Below, piece by piece: positions 54,033-62,500 of a stretch of 64,000 bases of DNA. The position numbers and the translations under genes are program-made. The number at the start of each line of letters is the position of its first letter. Position 1 is the first letter of the stretch. This DNA comes from Planctomycetaceae bacterium (GTDB lineage: Bacteria > Planctomycetota > Planctomycetia > Pirellulales > Pirellulaceae): positions 27,383 to 91,382 of the forward strand of contig JABJJO010000014.1 in NCBI GenBank assembly GCA_018660825.1, in the 5' to 3' direction. The notes beneath the pieces are model-generated. The model did not search any database, was not told the origin of the DNA, and saw nothing but the letters and a program-made list of their open reading frames with translations.

Positions 54033-55019
54033 TTAACTTCGTCGCCAGAGCACCTCCTCCAGGATGTTTAAATTTTGGAGTTGGTCTTCAATTTCTGCCC
54101 GAAAGCGCCGGGCATCCTGGGGGTAACCGGCTGTAGGTTTAATGTCTTTTACGTGCTGCTGCCAGTATTGATTAAACGCTTGCATACTGAGTTCTCGAGT
54201 ATATTTCGCATACATTGATGCCAACGCCGTTGGTAGAAATCCTTCGCCTTTGGCGACAAACCGAAATTGCACGCGTTGGTCAGGGGGGCCGAAATAATAG
54301 CGACTGATCGCCGTGCTCTCCTCGGCAATGTCGATCCAGTAGTCGGGATACAATTGTTGCAATAAATGACTATATCGATTACGGCCACCGTGTTTGTCGC
54401 AATGTACAAGCAGCGGGGCAGGGGGCTGGTTAGCGACGATTGATTGTGCAAGCTCAAGCGAACAATGCGATAGTAGTGCTCCTTTGGTTGGAAAGGAGTT
54501 TAGTAGGTAGTTGAATCGCGCTGCTGGAATACACATGACCTTCGCGTCAAGAAACTTGATTCCCAAAGCAGACAATGTGGTTTCCAAATTGGTTTGCAGG
54601 TGCGGTATGATTGACTTATTAACGTCCACGGGTAATTCACAATTGTAATTTTTAAACCAGGGCGAGGTATCCGACCACGCCTGCCACCGAATTCCGATCG
54701 CTTTCATCCAAGATTGAAAGTCCGGGCAGGTTATGGTATTTGCTTGGTTTGTCTGGAGTGATAATAAGTTAGTGAAAGTGTGTACCGCTCGTTCTAAATT
54801 CTGCAGACCTGATTTGGGTTTGTAGGCAAGTTTCGAATCACCGACCATGATCCGAGATTTATCTTTTAAAGTCGTTGTAACGCAGTCTTGTAATTCGTCA
54901 TACAGATCAAATTCGTTGGTGTGTTGCGAGTCAGGAATTTGCCAGAGCGTGGCTCCGATACAGAGTGGTCCCAGAAACGGACCGTATCCAGCTTCATCAA
55001 TTCCAATTAGGTATGCCAT
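54033..55019 (-). CDS. Divergent RNase HII-like protein
   Basis: This protein has 328 residues from the Met of MAYLIGIDEAGYGPFLGPL; D8 and E9 correspond to the DEAG motif of RNase HII. GDSKLAY (60-66) matches the DSKKL region, D208 in VHCDKHGG the third acidic residue, and ALASMYAKYTRE (266-277) the conserved SxxAKxxRD helix, with Glu E276 in place of Asp. AGYPQDARRF corresponds to the usual HxGYxTxxH end. It is about 120 residues longer than RNase HII, with an insertion at about 85-195. RNA-DNA hybrid cleavage is inferred. The first 20 residues of the longest frame are excluded. Confidence 0.75.
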   Translation of the reverse strand: MAYLIGIDEAGYGPFLGPLCIGATLWQIPDSQHTNEFDLYDELQDCVTTTLKDKSRIMVGDSKLAYKPKSGLQNLERAVHTFTNLLSLQTNQANTITCPDFQSWMKAIGIRWQAWSDTSPWFKNYNCELPVDVNKSIIPHLQTNLETTLSALGIKFLDAKVMCIPAARFNYLLNSFPTKGALLSHCSLELAQSIVANQPPAPLLVHCDKHGGRNRYSHLLQQLYPDYWIDIAEESTAISRYYFGPPDQRVQFRFVAKGEGFLPTALASMYAKYTRELSMQAFNQYWQQHVKDIKPTAGYPQDARRFRAEIEDQLQNLNILEEVLWRRS

Positions 55020-55070
55020 GCGGAGAGTTACTTGTGAATCGCGTTGAGGAAGATAGTATCGGGAGCTACC

Positions 55071-55076
55071 ATTATA
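55071..55076 (-). promoter_or_regulatory. -10 box upstream of the RNase HII-like gene
   Basis: A perfect TATAAT on the minus strand lies 52 bp before the start codon, right after the T-run that ends the structured element upstream. A -35 box is not clear. Confidence 0.4.
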
Positions 55077-55083
55077 CAAAAAA

Positions 55084-55225
55084 ACAAGCCCGTATTGATA
55101 CGAACGATTTTGTAGCTATTGTGCTACTTTAACGCGTTAGCGTAGTATCTTGCTTCCCAACAACAATACTCAAGTAATGCGATAATTAAAATTCGTTAAA
55201 TTCGTATCAAAAACGGGCTGTTTGT
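55084..55225 (-). ncRNA. Structured intergenic element, possible sRNA or double terminator
   Basis: A 142-bp stretch can close on itself: TTGATACGAA (55095-55104) pairs with TTCGTATCAA (55201-55210) and AGCCCG (55087-55092) with CGGGCT (55214-55219). Inside are two further hairpins (55112-55116 with 55123-55127; 55132-55135 with 55140-55143). On each strand a T-run follows the closing stem. It lies 37 bp after mraZ. It may be a mraZ terminator, an antisense or trans-acting RNA, or both; the RNA itself has not been shown. Confidence 0.45.
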
Positions 55226-55261
55226 TCTTTTTTGTTTCTTATTTAGTGCAATGGATTTTTA

Positions 55262-55747
55262 TTAGTTACTTAGTTCGTTAAACAGATCTCTGAATCCGGG
55301 CATTTGTTCGTTCAGGTACTGGATCCACTTTTCGGGATGCCATATTTCCAAGCACACCGACGCTCCCACCACAAATAATGGTTGCCCGGGGTCGACTCCG
55401 AGAAACTCCCGAAACCCTTCGGGTATTACCAAACGACCACGGCCGGCCATTTGGATAGAGGTGTGTCGAGTGGAGAGTAATCGCCCAAGTTGCAGCAGGC
55501 GATTTGTCTGTTGTTGCAGCTTGCCGGCTTTGAGCTTGTCCTCGACCCAGTGAATTCCCTGTTGTAGGTGTTGTTGCCATGGATTGGCATTCCAAAGACT
55601 CAGACAACCAGGACGTTCTTTGGCAAGAATTAAGTCGGTTCCCTGTTGCTGCAGCACGTCGGCTAGCTCCACTGGTACGGACAGTCGAAACCGTTGATCG
55701 ATTGTGCGACGGAATTCTCCGAGCAGCAGCGTTTCCTGAGCAGGCAT
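55262..55747 (-). CDS. mraZ: MraZ family transcription regulator
   Basis: This 161-residue protein has two SpoVT/AbrB-like MraZ halves: LLGEFRRTIDQRFRLSVPVELADVL and RGRLVIPEGFREFLGVDPGQPLFVVGASVCLEIWHPEKW, linked by a Gln-rich helix. MraZ normally heads the dcw cluster and binds GTGGG/TGGGN direct repeats to repress it. No mraW, ftsL or mur genes follow, matching the loss of FtsZ in planctomycetes. No ribosome site is obvious before the ATG. It is divergent from the DUF1844-uvrC operon. Confidence 0.92.
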   Translation of the reverse strand: MPAQETLLLGEFRRTIDQRFRLSVPVELADVLQQQGTDLILAKERPGCLSLWNANPWQQHLQQGIHWVEDKLKAGKLQQQTNRLLQLGRLLSTRHTSIQMAGRGRLVIPEGFREFLGVDPGQPLFVVGASVCLEIWHPEKWIQYLNEQMPGFRDLFNELSN

Positions 55748-55852
55748 GTTTTCGTTTAGTGAGCTGAAATGACAATTTAAAGTTCCGTGGTTTCTATGTG
55801 GTCACTGGCGTCCGTGCTGGTACCATTTTTTTGACTTGGAGGATGTTAAAGA

Positions 55853-55869
55853 GTGGGGGTAGAACCCAC
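55853..55869. promoter_or_regulatory. Repeat box 1: TGGG-N6-ACCCAC
   Basis: The sequence is GTGGG-N7-CCCAC, a perfect dyad, 106 bp upstream of the mraZ start. It is the most symmetric of three copies; half-sites resemble the known MraZ element (TGGG/GTGGG). Confidence 0.7.
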
Positions 55870-55893
55870 GAGAAACGTTCAAGACATATAAAA

Positions 55894-55910
55894 ATGGGTC
55901 GATAACCCAC
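55894..55910. promoter_or_regulatory. Repeat box 2: TGGG-N6-ACCCAC
   Basis: The second copy starts 41 bp after the first, about four helical turns, so proteins on both would lie on the same face. Confidence 0.7.
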
Positions 55911-56038
55911 AAAATAAAGTGTAGTCATTTGTCTAGGGATTGCAAGTGTTTTAGGAAAAAAAATCGAATGAACGACAAAAAATGGATCCACCGGAAAACA
56001 TGGACGTTTCGGATATACACGAATCCTCAAGACTGACG

Positions 56039-56044
56039 TATAAT
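56039..56044 (+). promoter_or_regulatory. -10 box of the DUF1844-uvrC operon
   Basis: A perfect TATAAT lies 42 bp before the DUF1844 start and one base before repeat box 3. I did not find a good -35 element. Confidence 0.5.
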
Positions 56045-56045
56045 A

Positions 56046-56062
56046 TTGGGCACAGAACCCAC
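56046..56062. promoter_or_regulatory. Repeat box 3: TGGG-N6-ACCCAC
   Basis: The third copy begins one base after the TATAAT of the DUF1844-uvrC operon, across the expected transcription start: a standard place for repression. Confidence 0.7.
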
Positions 56063-56085
56063 TATTTATAGGCAATGAGAAAATT

Positions 56086-56649
56086 ATGACTTTTGCAGAT
56101 CAAGACGAAAACAATAATGAAGAAGTGCAGGACGTAATGGCAGAAACCGGTTCAGAGGCTGAAGGCGAAAGCGGTGCCGATGAGCAGTGTGCTAGTGACA
56201 AGGCTGATGGCGAAAGCGGTGCCGATGAGCAGTGTGCTAGTGACAAGGCTGAAGGCGAAAGCGGTGCCGATGAGCAGTGTGCTAGTGACAAGGCTGAAGG
56301 CGAAAGCGGTGCCGATGAGCAGTGTGGTGCCGACGAGGCGGCTGAATCTTGTGACGACGGTTGCGGTTGTTCGGATGCAGCTCCTGATGCCGCCGCCACA
56401 GCCGGTGATTTCCCCGCGGCCTCTTTAGAGATGTTGCTGATGTCACATCACACTCAAGCTGTGATGGCATTGGGAATGATGCCAGACCCAATGACAGGTG
56501 AAACGTCTGCCAACAAAGACGCTGCCAAGTTCCATATTGATATGTTGAGTGTCATTGAAGAAAAGACGAAAGGGAATTTGACTAGTGAAGAAGCAGAATC
56601 GTTAAGTTCTATTCTGCATCAACTTAGGATGGCCTTTTTCGCTTCTTGA
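56086..56649 (+). CDS. DUF1844 protein with acidic cysteine-containing repeats
   Basis: This 187-residue protein has an acidic N-terminus with three and a half copies of a 15-residue unit (EGESGADEQCASDKA), then a Cys-rich CDDGCGC block, then the DUF1844 domain at about 108-187 (ASLEMLLMSHHTQAVMALGMMPDPMTG; HIDMLSVIEEKTKGNLTSEEAESLSSILHQLRMAF). The domain's function is unknown. The Cys/Asp/Glu content could bind metal. It is 26 bp before uvrC, so a joint transcript is likely. Confidence 0.9.
   Translation: MTFADQDENNNEEVQDVMAETGSEAEGESGADEQCASDKADGESGADEQCASDKAEGESGADEQCASDKAEGESGADEQCGADEAAESCDDGCGCSDAAPDAAATAGDFPAASLEMLLMSHHTQAVMALGMMPDPMTGETSANKDAAKFHIDMLSVIEEKTKGNLTSEEAESLSSILHQLRMAFFAS
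56161..56325 (+). repeat. 45-bp tandem repeat, 3.7 copies
   Basis: Near-identical 45-bp units start at 56161, 56206, 56251 and 56296, the last 30 bp long. They encode the acidic 15-residue repeats of the DUF1844 protein. Near identity suggests recent expansion and possible length variation. Confidence 0.95.
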
Positions 56650-56675
56650 TCCCTATCCGTAAGAGGGGCTAGGAA

Positions 56676-58082
56676 ATGTCTGCCACGGAAGACCTTGATA
56701 AAGAACCAGCGGACTCAGTCAATGAGTTGGACCAGGTTACCGGTGACGAGTTAGGAAATGAGGATCGTTTCGCTGGCTACCGAGAGGCCGCGGTCAAGGT
56801 GCGTACCTTCCCGCAAAGGCCTGGCGTCTATCTAATGAAGGACAATGTCGGTCGTGTGATTTACATCGGCAAAGCGATTCAATTACGCTCACGCGCGAGT
56901 AGTTATTTTCTCAAGGCAGCCCGTGAAGACGCGCGGACCGCCAATTGGGTGCATGAGATACACGATATTGACTATCTAGAATGTGATAGTGAAGTCGATG
57001 CTCTGCTGACAGAAGCGAGGCTTATCAAAGACATTCAACCGCGACATAACAAAGATCTCAAAGACGGCAAGTCGTTTCCCTACATCATGATTTCAAGGCG
57101 AGAGGATTATCCGCGAGTCGAGGTTACTCGAGACCCGGCGGGCAAGAATGCTCGGCTGTATGGGCCATTTACGAGTCCAGGGAAATTGCAAGGCGCACTG
57201 TCGCTGTTGCAACGGATATTCAAATTTCGCAATTGTTCTTTGGACATTGATGCCAGCGATGAAAAATGGAAATGGTACCGACCTTGTTTGTTAGCATCCA
57301 TTGGCCAATGTTCCGCTCCCTGTAATCTACAAATAACCCCAGAAGATTACCAAGACGATATTCATTCGCTGCGGATGGTGCTTGATGGCAAAAAGTCTAA
57401 GCTACTCAAGGAAATCGATGCTGAGATGCAGCAAGCTGCCGTAGATTTGAATTTCGAAAAAGCTGCTAAATGCCGCGATGAAATCAAAATGCTTGAGGCA
57501 CTCAATAAACGTGGCAGTTTAAAGAACGACGATCAGCCAGAGGTTTTCTTTACCGACCCAGCGAAAGGAATTTCCGGGCTACGTAAAGTACTGGGACTTG
57601 ATTTTGAACCTCAGACGATTGAGGGTGTGGATATCGCTCATCTGGGAGGGATGGAAACGGTTGCGAGTTTAGTTCAATTCATTGACGGATTGCCTTTTAA
57701 ACCTGGATACCGCAGGTTTAAGATCAAAGACGTAAAAGGAGTGGATGACTTTCGCAGTATTTATGAAGTCGTTGCACGTCGTTTTAAGCGTTTAGACCAG
57801 CACAACGATTTGTTTCCAGACATTCTATTAATAGACGGAGGCAAAGGGCAACTTTCTTCGGCATTAGCGGCATTTCGTGACATCAATGTCGAGCCGCCGT
57901 TATTACTGTCGTTGGCAAAGAAAGATGAGTTGATATACCGTCCTGGGGAGACGGAGCCGTTGCGTCTGAGTAGAAGTTCACACGCATTAAAGTTGTTGCA
58001 ATACATCCGCGATGAATCTCATCGCTTTGCCCAGCATTATCACCATATTCTACGATCGAAAAAAGTGTTGGGTGATAGGTAG
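56676..58082 (+). CDS. uvrC: Excinuclease UvrC lacking the helix-hairpin-helix domain
   Basis: This 468-residue protein has an acidic N-terminal extension of about 40 residues, the GIY-YIG nuclease (GVYLMKDNVGRVIYIGKA with Arg in LRSRASSYF), the UVR motif (AAVDLNFEKAAKCRDEIKML) and the RNase H-like endonuclease domain (VDIAHLGGMETVASLV; ILLIDGGKGQLS; RDESHRFAQHYHH). It stops at LRSKKVLGDR, while typical UvrC continues about 130 residues with two helix-hairpin-helix motifs that bind DNA. There is only a 28-bp gap to the next gene, so no lost fragment fits. It is co-transcribed with DUF1844. Confidence 0.92.
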   Translation: MSATEDLDKEPADSVNELDQVTGDELGNEDRFAGYREAAVKVRTFPQRPGVYLMKDNVGRVIYIGKAIQLRSRASSYFLKAAREDARTANWVHEIHDIDYLECDSEVDALLTEARLIKDIQPRHNKDLKDGKSFPYIMISRREDYPRVEVTRDPAGKNARLYGPFTSPGKLQGALSLLQRIFKFRNCSLDIDASDEKWKWYRPCLLASIGQCSAPCNLQITPEDYQDDIHSLRMVLDGKKSKLLKEIDAEMQQAAVDLNFEKAAKCRDEIKMLEALNKRGSLKNDDQPEVFFTDPAKGISGLRKVLGLDFEPQTIEGVDIAHLGGMETVASLVQFIDGLPFKPGYRRFKIKDVKGVDDFRSIYEVVARRFKRLDQHNDLFPDILLIDGGKGQLSSALAAFRDINVEPPLLLSLAKKDELIYRPGETEPLRLSRSSHALKLLQYIRDESHRFAQHYHHILRSKKVLGDR

Positions 58083-58110
58083 CAGCGAGTTCTACTGCGT
58101 TACGAGATCA

Positions 58111-59787
58111 TTAAGCTTCAAAGGATTCGGGTTCTTTGAATTCTTGGAAGAGGCGTTTTCGAGATTCATCAGCCGCTTCACCCACGGCTAATCGGTTTTT
58201 CAGTGCCGCGCCAACAAAACCTTGAAATAGAGGATGAGGTTTAGTTGGTTTTGATTTGAACTCTGGATGGAATTGAACAGCTACAAACCAAGCATGATCT
58301 GGTATTTCAATAATTTCAGGCAGCAGACCGTCGGGGCTACTGCCTGAAACGACCATACCATGGGCTGCAAATTGAGATTGGTACAGATGATTAAATTCGT
58401 AGCGATGTCGATGACGTTCTTCGATGTTCGTTGTACCATAACATTCTCGAGCGACACTAGAATCTGCTAGCACACAAGGTTGCGAACCAAGTCGCATGGT
58501 GCCACCTTTGTTCGTGACTTGTTTTTGTTCATCGAGTAAGCAAATCACAGCGTGTTGGGTGTTCTTGTCAAATTCTGTAGAGTGGGCGTCAGTTAGGTCT
58601 ACGACGTTACGGGCAAATTCGATACAAGCGGTTTGCATGCCGAGACAGATACCAAAGTAAGGAATATTGCGTTCACGGGCAAAACGAATAGCTTCGACCT
58701 TGCCATTGATTCCTCGTTCACCGAATCCGCCTGGAACTAAAATGCCATCAAATCCAGCCAGTAATCGATCCGGTCCCTCGCGTTCAACAAGTTCGCTGTG
58801 GATCGGGATGATCCGAATTTGTGTATTATGTGAGATGCCTGCATGGTCAATAGATTCGTAAATGGACTTATAGGCATCTTTATGTTCAGCGTATTTGCCA
58901 ACGACCGCAATGTTGACTTCGTGCTGCGGATTACGCAAATCGTGCAGCATCGCCTTCCACTGGTCAAGGTTCGCCTCTGGAGCTGATAGTCCTAAGCGAT
59001 CAGTGATGAGATCGTCAAGTTGATGTTCCCGTAACGCAATGGGCACTTCGTAGATAGAGAACTCCATATCGAGTTCTTGGATGACTGCTTCGAGCGGTAC
59101 ATTGCAGAACAACGAGATCTTTTCTCGATCGTCGTGACTGATTTCTTGTTCCGTGCGACAGATGAGAATATCAGGTTGAATCCCGATTTCACGCAATTGC
59201 CCAACACTGTGTTGTGTCGGTTTGGTTTTGAGTTCTCCAGCCGCCTTGAGGTAAGGGACCAGTGTGAGGTGGACATACAAACAGTTCTCTTTGCCAATAT
59301 CTTGGGAGAATTGACGAATTGCCTCCAAGAAAGGTTGGCTTTCAATGTCTCCAACAGTGCCGCCAAGTTCGGTGATGATGACATCCGTTTCGTCATCGGC
59401 TAGACATTGAATGACACTTTTGATTTCGTTGGTAATGTGCGGGATAACCTGCACGGTCTTGCCAAGAAATTCGCCACGGCGTTCTTTCTCGATGACCGAC
59501 AGATAGATTTGACCGGTGGTGTAATTGGAATCTCGGGTGAGCGGGCTACGGGTAAAACGTTCGTAATGGCCAAGGTCCAAGTCCGTTTCACTACCGTCGT
59601 CGAGTACGTAGACCTCACCGTGTTGATAAGGGCTCATCGTGCCAGGATCCACATTGATGTAGGGATCTAATTTTTGCATTTTAACGGTGAGTCCGCGTTG
59701 CTCTAATAACAAAGCAATTGAAGCACTAGTTAGTCCTTTACCGAGAGAACTAACAACACCACCGGTAACAAATATATGCTTAGACAT
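58111..59787 (-). CDS. pyrG: CTP synthase
   Basis: This protein has 558 residues from ATG 59787 ([23 protein letters not shown]). The synthetase domain has [18 protein letters not shown], and the C-terminal glutamine amidotransferase has [17 protein letters not shown] with the nucleophile Cys and a final HPEF. It makes CTP from UTP, ATP and glutamine. A start seven codons upstream is also open. It lies downstream of kdsB, which uses CTP. Confidence 0.97.
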   Translation of the reverse strand: MSKHIFVTGGVVSSLGKGLTSASIALLLEQRGLTVKMQKLDPYINVDPGTMSPYQHGEVYVLDDGSETDLDLGHYERFTRSPLTRDSNYTTGQIYLSVIEKERRGEFLGKTVQVIPHITNEIKSVIQCLADDETDVIITELGGTVGDIESQPFLEAIRQFSQDIGKENCLYVHLTLVPYLKAAGELKTKPTQHSVGQLREIGIQPDILICRTEQEISHDDREKISLFCNVPLEAVIQELDMEFSIYEVPIALREHQLDDLITDRLGLSAPEANLDQWKAMLHDLRNPQHEVNIAVVGKYAEHKDAYKSIYESIDHAGISHNTQIRIIPIHSELVEREGPDRLLAGFDGILVPGGFGERGINGKVEAIRFARERNIPYFGICLGMQTACIEFARNVVDLTDAHSTEFDKNTQHAVICLLDEQKQVTNKGGTMRLGSQPCVLADSSVARECYGTTNIEERHRHRYEFNHLYQSQFAAHGMVVSGSSPDGLLPEIIEIPDHAWFVAVQFHPEFKSKPTKPHPLFQGFVGAALKNRLAVGEAADESRKRLFQEFKEPESFEA

Positions 59788-59941
59788 AAATAATTTAGCA
59801 GATTCCATTCAATGTTTAACTGTTGATTCCATTGTGCAACAGTGTTGACTGTTTAACCAATCACGACATATTCACTATGCTGTAGGTAAAACCCTATTAG
59901 GCGAATAATATGAAACTTCATTTTCATACAACTTCACAATT

Positions 59942-60691
59942 CTAACGACTATTCATTTTTCTTTCAAATGCATCATAGTCATCTTTTGTATCAATTCCGA
60001 AACTTGGTTCATCAACCACTCCTACGAGAATAGTATAACCGTGATCTAGAACTCGCAGTTGTTCTAAACTTTCGGTAGTTTCCATCGGGGATTGAGGCAA
60101 TTTTGCTAATTTCAATAAGAAATCGCGTCGGTATGCGTAGAGACCTACGTGTTGAAAAAAAAGTCCAGATTCTTTGCCGAGCAACGAATCATCCCAAGTC
60201 CGTGGACGAGGAATGACGCTGCGGCTGAAATACATCGCTTGCTGGGATTGGTTAAAAATGACTTTCACGCAAGCCGGATCTTCTAATTGGCTTTTGTTGC
60301 GGATCGGTGTGGCTAGAGTTGCCATCACTGCTGTTGGGTTATTTTGTAATAGCTCGATTACTAAGTCGATGGAGGATCCTAGTATTTCAGGTTCGTCACC
60401 CTGTACGTTCACGATAATATCGACATCGGATAATTGTTCGGCAACTTCGGCAACTCGGTCGGTTCCACTTGGTGCATTGGGATCGGTCATTACGACGTCG
60501 CCGTTAAATGCTTGAACTGCCGTTGCAATTCGCTCGTGATCGGTCGCTACGATGATTCCCGAGGGTCGCAGAGCCTGTTGAGCTGCTTCGTAAGTGTGCT
60601 GGATTAATGGCTTGCCTGTTGCACTGAGCAACAGTTTTTCCGGCAGCCGAGTCGAATGCAATCGCGCGGGAATAATGATATGGCTTTTCAT
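59942..60691 (-). CDS. kdsB: 3-deoxy-manno-octulosonate cytidylyltransferase (CMP-Kdo synthase)
   Basis: The 249-residue enzyme has the nucleotide site IIIPARLHSTRLPEKLLLSATGKPLIQHTYE, GTDRVAEVAEQL, VNVQGDEPE with the metal Asp, and ETTESLEQLRVLDHGY with GIDTKDDYDAFE near the end. It activates Kdo with CTP for lipid A-linked core synthesis, indicating an LPS-type outer membrane. It lies 36 bp after the SLC13 gene and 154 bp before pyrG, on the same strand. Confidence 0.95.
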   Translation of the reverse strand: MKSHIIIPARLHSTRLPEKLLLSATGKPLIQHTYEAAQQALRPSGIIVATDHERIATAVQAFNGDVVMTDPNAPSGTDRVAEVAEQLSDVDIIVNVQGDEPEILGSSIDLVIELLQNNPTAVMATLATPIRNKSQLEDPACVKVIFNQSQQAMYFSRSVIPRPRTWDDSLLGKESGLFFQHVGLYAYRRDFLLKLAKLPQSPMETTESLEQLRVLDHGYTILVGVVDEPSFGIDTKDDYDAFERKMNSR

Positions 60692-60727
60692 GATGCTGTA
60701 CAGATTGGGCGCAAAGTCCTGCTGGAA

Positions 60728-62500
60728 TTAAAAACCAAAGACAAGTTTCCCGAGTGTATAAGTGATTAGTGGAATCAAGACAATGGAAACAATGTTCAGG
60801 ATAATTCCGGCACGAGCCATTTGCCGGATCGTCACTTGGCCTGAAGCAAATACGATGGCATTGGGTGGGGTGGCAACGGGCAACATAAAAGCGCAACTTG
60901 CGGCTAAGGCGGCTGGGAACAGTAACAATCGTGCATCGGTGCCTAAATTGTCCGAAAGCTGAATTAGCAGTGGAAAAATCAGTGCTGCCGTGGCGGTATT
61001 GCTAGTTACTTCTGTAAGGAACACCATCGAAGATGTGACAACAAGGATGATTAGCAATATGGCAGTCGCTGCTGAAGGGGTAATTGCGTGGCAAATATCC
61101 GCTCCCAAACCACTGGACTTCATTGCTGCCGCAAGTGCAAGGCCGCCACCAAACAGCAACAGAATACCCCACGGAAGTTTACGCGCAGTTGTCCAATCCA
61201 ACAGCGCTCGTCCTGGATGTCCCCACGCTGGAAAGACAAACAGCAACAGTGCGGCGCTCATAGCAATGACGGTGTCGTCCACATAGACAATATTTGGCAA
61301 CCAGCTTTGAACCCATCCTGATTCCGTAATGAACTGACGAGTTATCCAAAGCAGGGCAGTGCACCCGAAAATAGCCGCGACCGATATTTCAGGTTTGCTC
61401 ATTGGTCCAAGTCGAGAGATTTCAGCCCGAATCATCTGTCGCCCACCGGTGATTTGTGGCAGTGATATTCGGAAAATCACTTTGGTCATCAGCACCCAGA
61501 TAATGAGTAGAAAGACAATTGTTACAGGGAGCCCGAAAGCCATCCATTCTCCAAAGCCGATGAATATTCCATGGTCTTCTAGTTCGCTGCGTAAAAGCAG
61601 ATTTGTCGGCGTCCCCATAAACGTTGCCAAACCTCCTACCGATGCAGCGTAAGCAATACAAAGCATCATGCAGGCTGCAAAGGGACCAATCTTTGATTCA
61701 TCCTCGGTGGAGATTTTTGTCCGTACCAACGCCACTAAGCTTAACGCGATCGGTAACATCACAACGGTAGTGGCGGTGTTGCTGATCCACATGCTAAGCA
61801 TTGCGGTGGTGATCATAAATCCACCGATCAATCGTGAAGGTTGTGTTCCCAGCGCGAGGATTGTATACAGTGCGATGCGTTTATGTAGATTCCACTTTTC
61901 GATTGCGAGTCCCAGAAGAAATCCACCCATCAATAAGAAAACGTATCGACTGGCATAATTGCGAGCGGTGACTTCAAATAAGTTGGCCGATCGAGCAGCT
62001 GTCACATGTTGTTTCTCCATGCGAAAAACATCGACTTCTACTCGTGTTGGATATTTGGTTTCCACGGTGACACTGGCGTAGGACTTGTTGATTTCAGTCA
62101 ATACTCCGGTGCCTACTTGAGGGATTTGTTGGTCGTAATCTTGATAACTGACCTCTGGAATGCTCCACCGCACTCGTTGATCTATTTTTGGTGTTTGTGC
62201 TTCACTTAATCCAATCCCAAAAAGTGGAAACAGCGCCAACGGTAACATGGCGGTAGCTGCAAGTGGGATCGCTTCAGTCATCCACCAAATGGCCATCAAT
62301 ACAACAATGGCAGCCGTGGCAATTGCTGGGCTCGCTAAATCCGTAAACAACGTTAATAAACTAGCAGTGAAGAGCGCAAGTAACGGTCCTAGGTAACGAC
62401 TCCATTGCCCAATTTTGCTGGTGCCATTCGGTGCATCGGTATTACTGCCTGCAGTGTCGAATTGTGTTGAACTTGCTTGCGGTGAGTTGTTCGACGGCAT
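60728..62500 (-). CDS. SLC13/DASS-family sodium-coupled anion transporter with inserted loop
   Basis: The 590-residue membrane protein has about 11-12 helices. Family marks include WWMTEAIPLAATAMLPLALFPLFGI, SNTATTVVMLPIALSL, TSNTATAALIFPLL and VATPPNAIVFASGQV, the SNT and PxN motifs of the sodium and substrate sites. An extra segment of about 70 residues lies between helix 2 and YVFLLMGGFLLGLAIEKWNLHKRIAL, with charged and beta-like sequence. Possible substrates are dicarboxylates, citrate or sulfate. It is the first gene before kdsB-pyrG. Confidence 0.9.
   Translation of the reverse strand: MPSNNSPQASSTQFDTAGSNTDAPNGTSKIGQWSRYLGPLLALFTASLLTLFTDLASPAIATAAIVVLMAIWWMTEAIPLAATAMLPLALFPLFGIGLSEAQTPKIDQRVRWSIPEVSYQDYDQQIPQVGTGVLTEINKSYASVTVETKYPTRVEVDVFRMEKQHVTAARSANLFEVTARNYASRYVFLLMGGFLLGLAIEKWNLHKRIALYTILALGTQPSRLIGGFMITTAMLSMWISNTATTVVMLPIALSLVALVRTKISTEDESKIGPFAACMMLCIAYAASVGGLATFMGTPTNLLLRSELEDHGIFIGFGEWMAFGLPVTIVFLLIIWVLMTKVIFRISLPQITGGRQMIRAEISRLGPMSKPEISVAAIFGCTALLWITRQFITESGWVQSWLPNIVYVDDTVIAMSAALLLFVFPAWGHPGRALLDWTTARKLPWGILLLFGGGLALAAAMKSSGLGADICHAITPSAATAILLIILVVTSSMVFLTEVTSNTATAALIFPLLIQLSDNLGTDARLLLFPAALAASCAFMLPVATPPNAIVFASGQVTIRQMARAGIILNIVSIVLIPLITYTLGKLVFGF

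Larger units (their letters stand above)
55748..56085. other. Divergent control region between mraZ and DUF1844-uvrC
   Basis: This 338-bp gap holds three 17-bp inverted repeats, listed separately, and a TATAAT at 56039-56044 for the plus-strand operon. A frame at 55794-56075 on the minus strand is rejected. GAGA before ATG 56086 is a weak ribosome site. Confidence 0.6.

Noticed and set aside
56161..56325. Tandem repeats considered as a CRISPR array
   Set aside because: Units are contiguous, encode protein repeats in frame, and have no spacers or cas genes.
56100..56399. 99-codon ORF opposite the DUF1844 repeats
   Set aside because: It is an artefact of the 45-bp repeat; the plus-strand gene has the DUF1844 domain.
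56676..58110. UvrC truncated by a frameshift
   Set aside because: Only 28 bp separate its stop from pyrG, so the missing domain has no room to persist in another frame.
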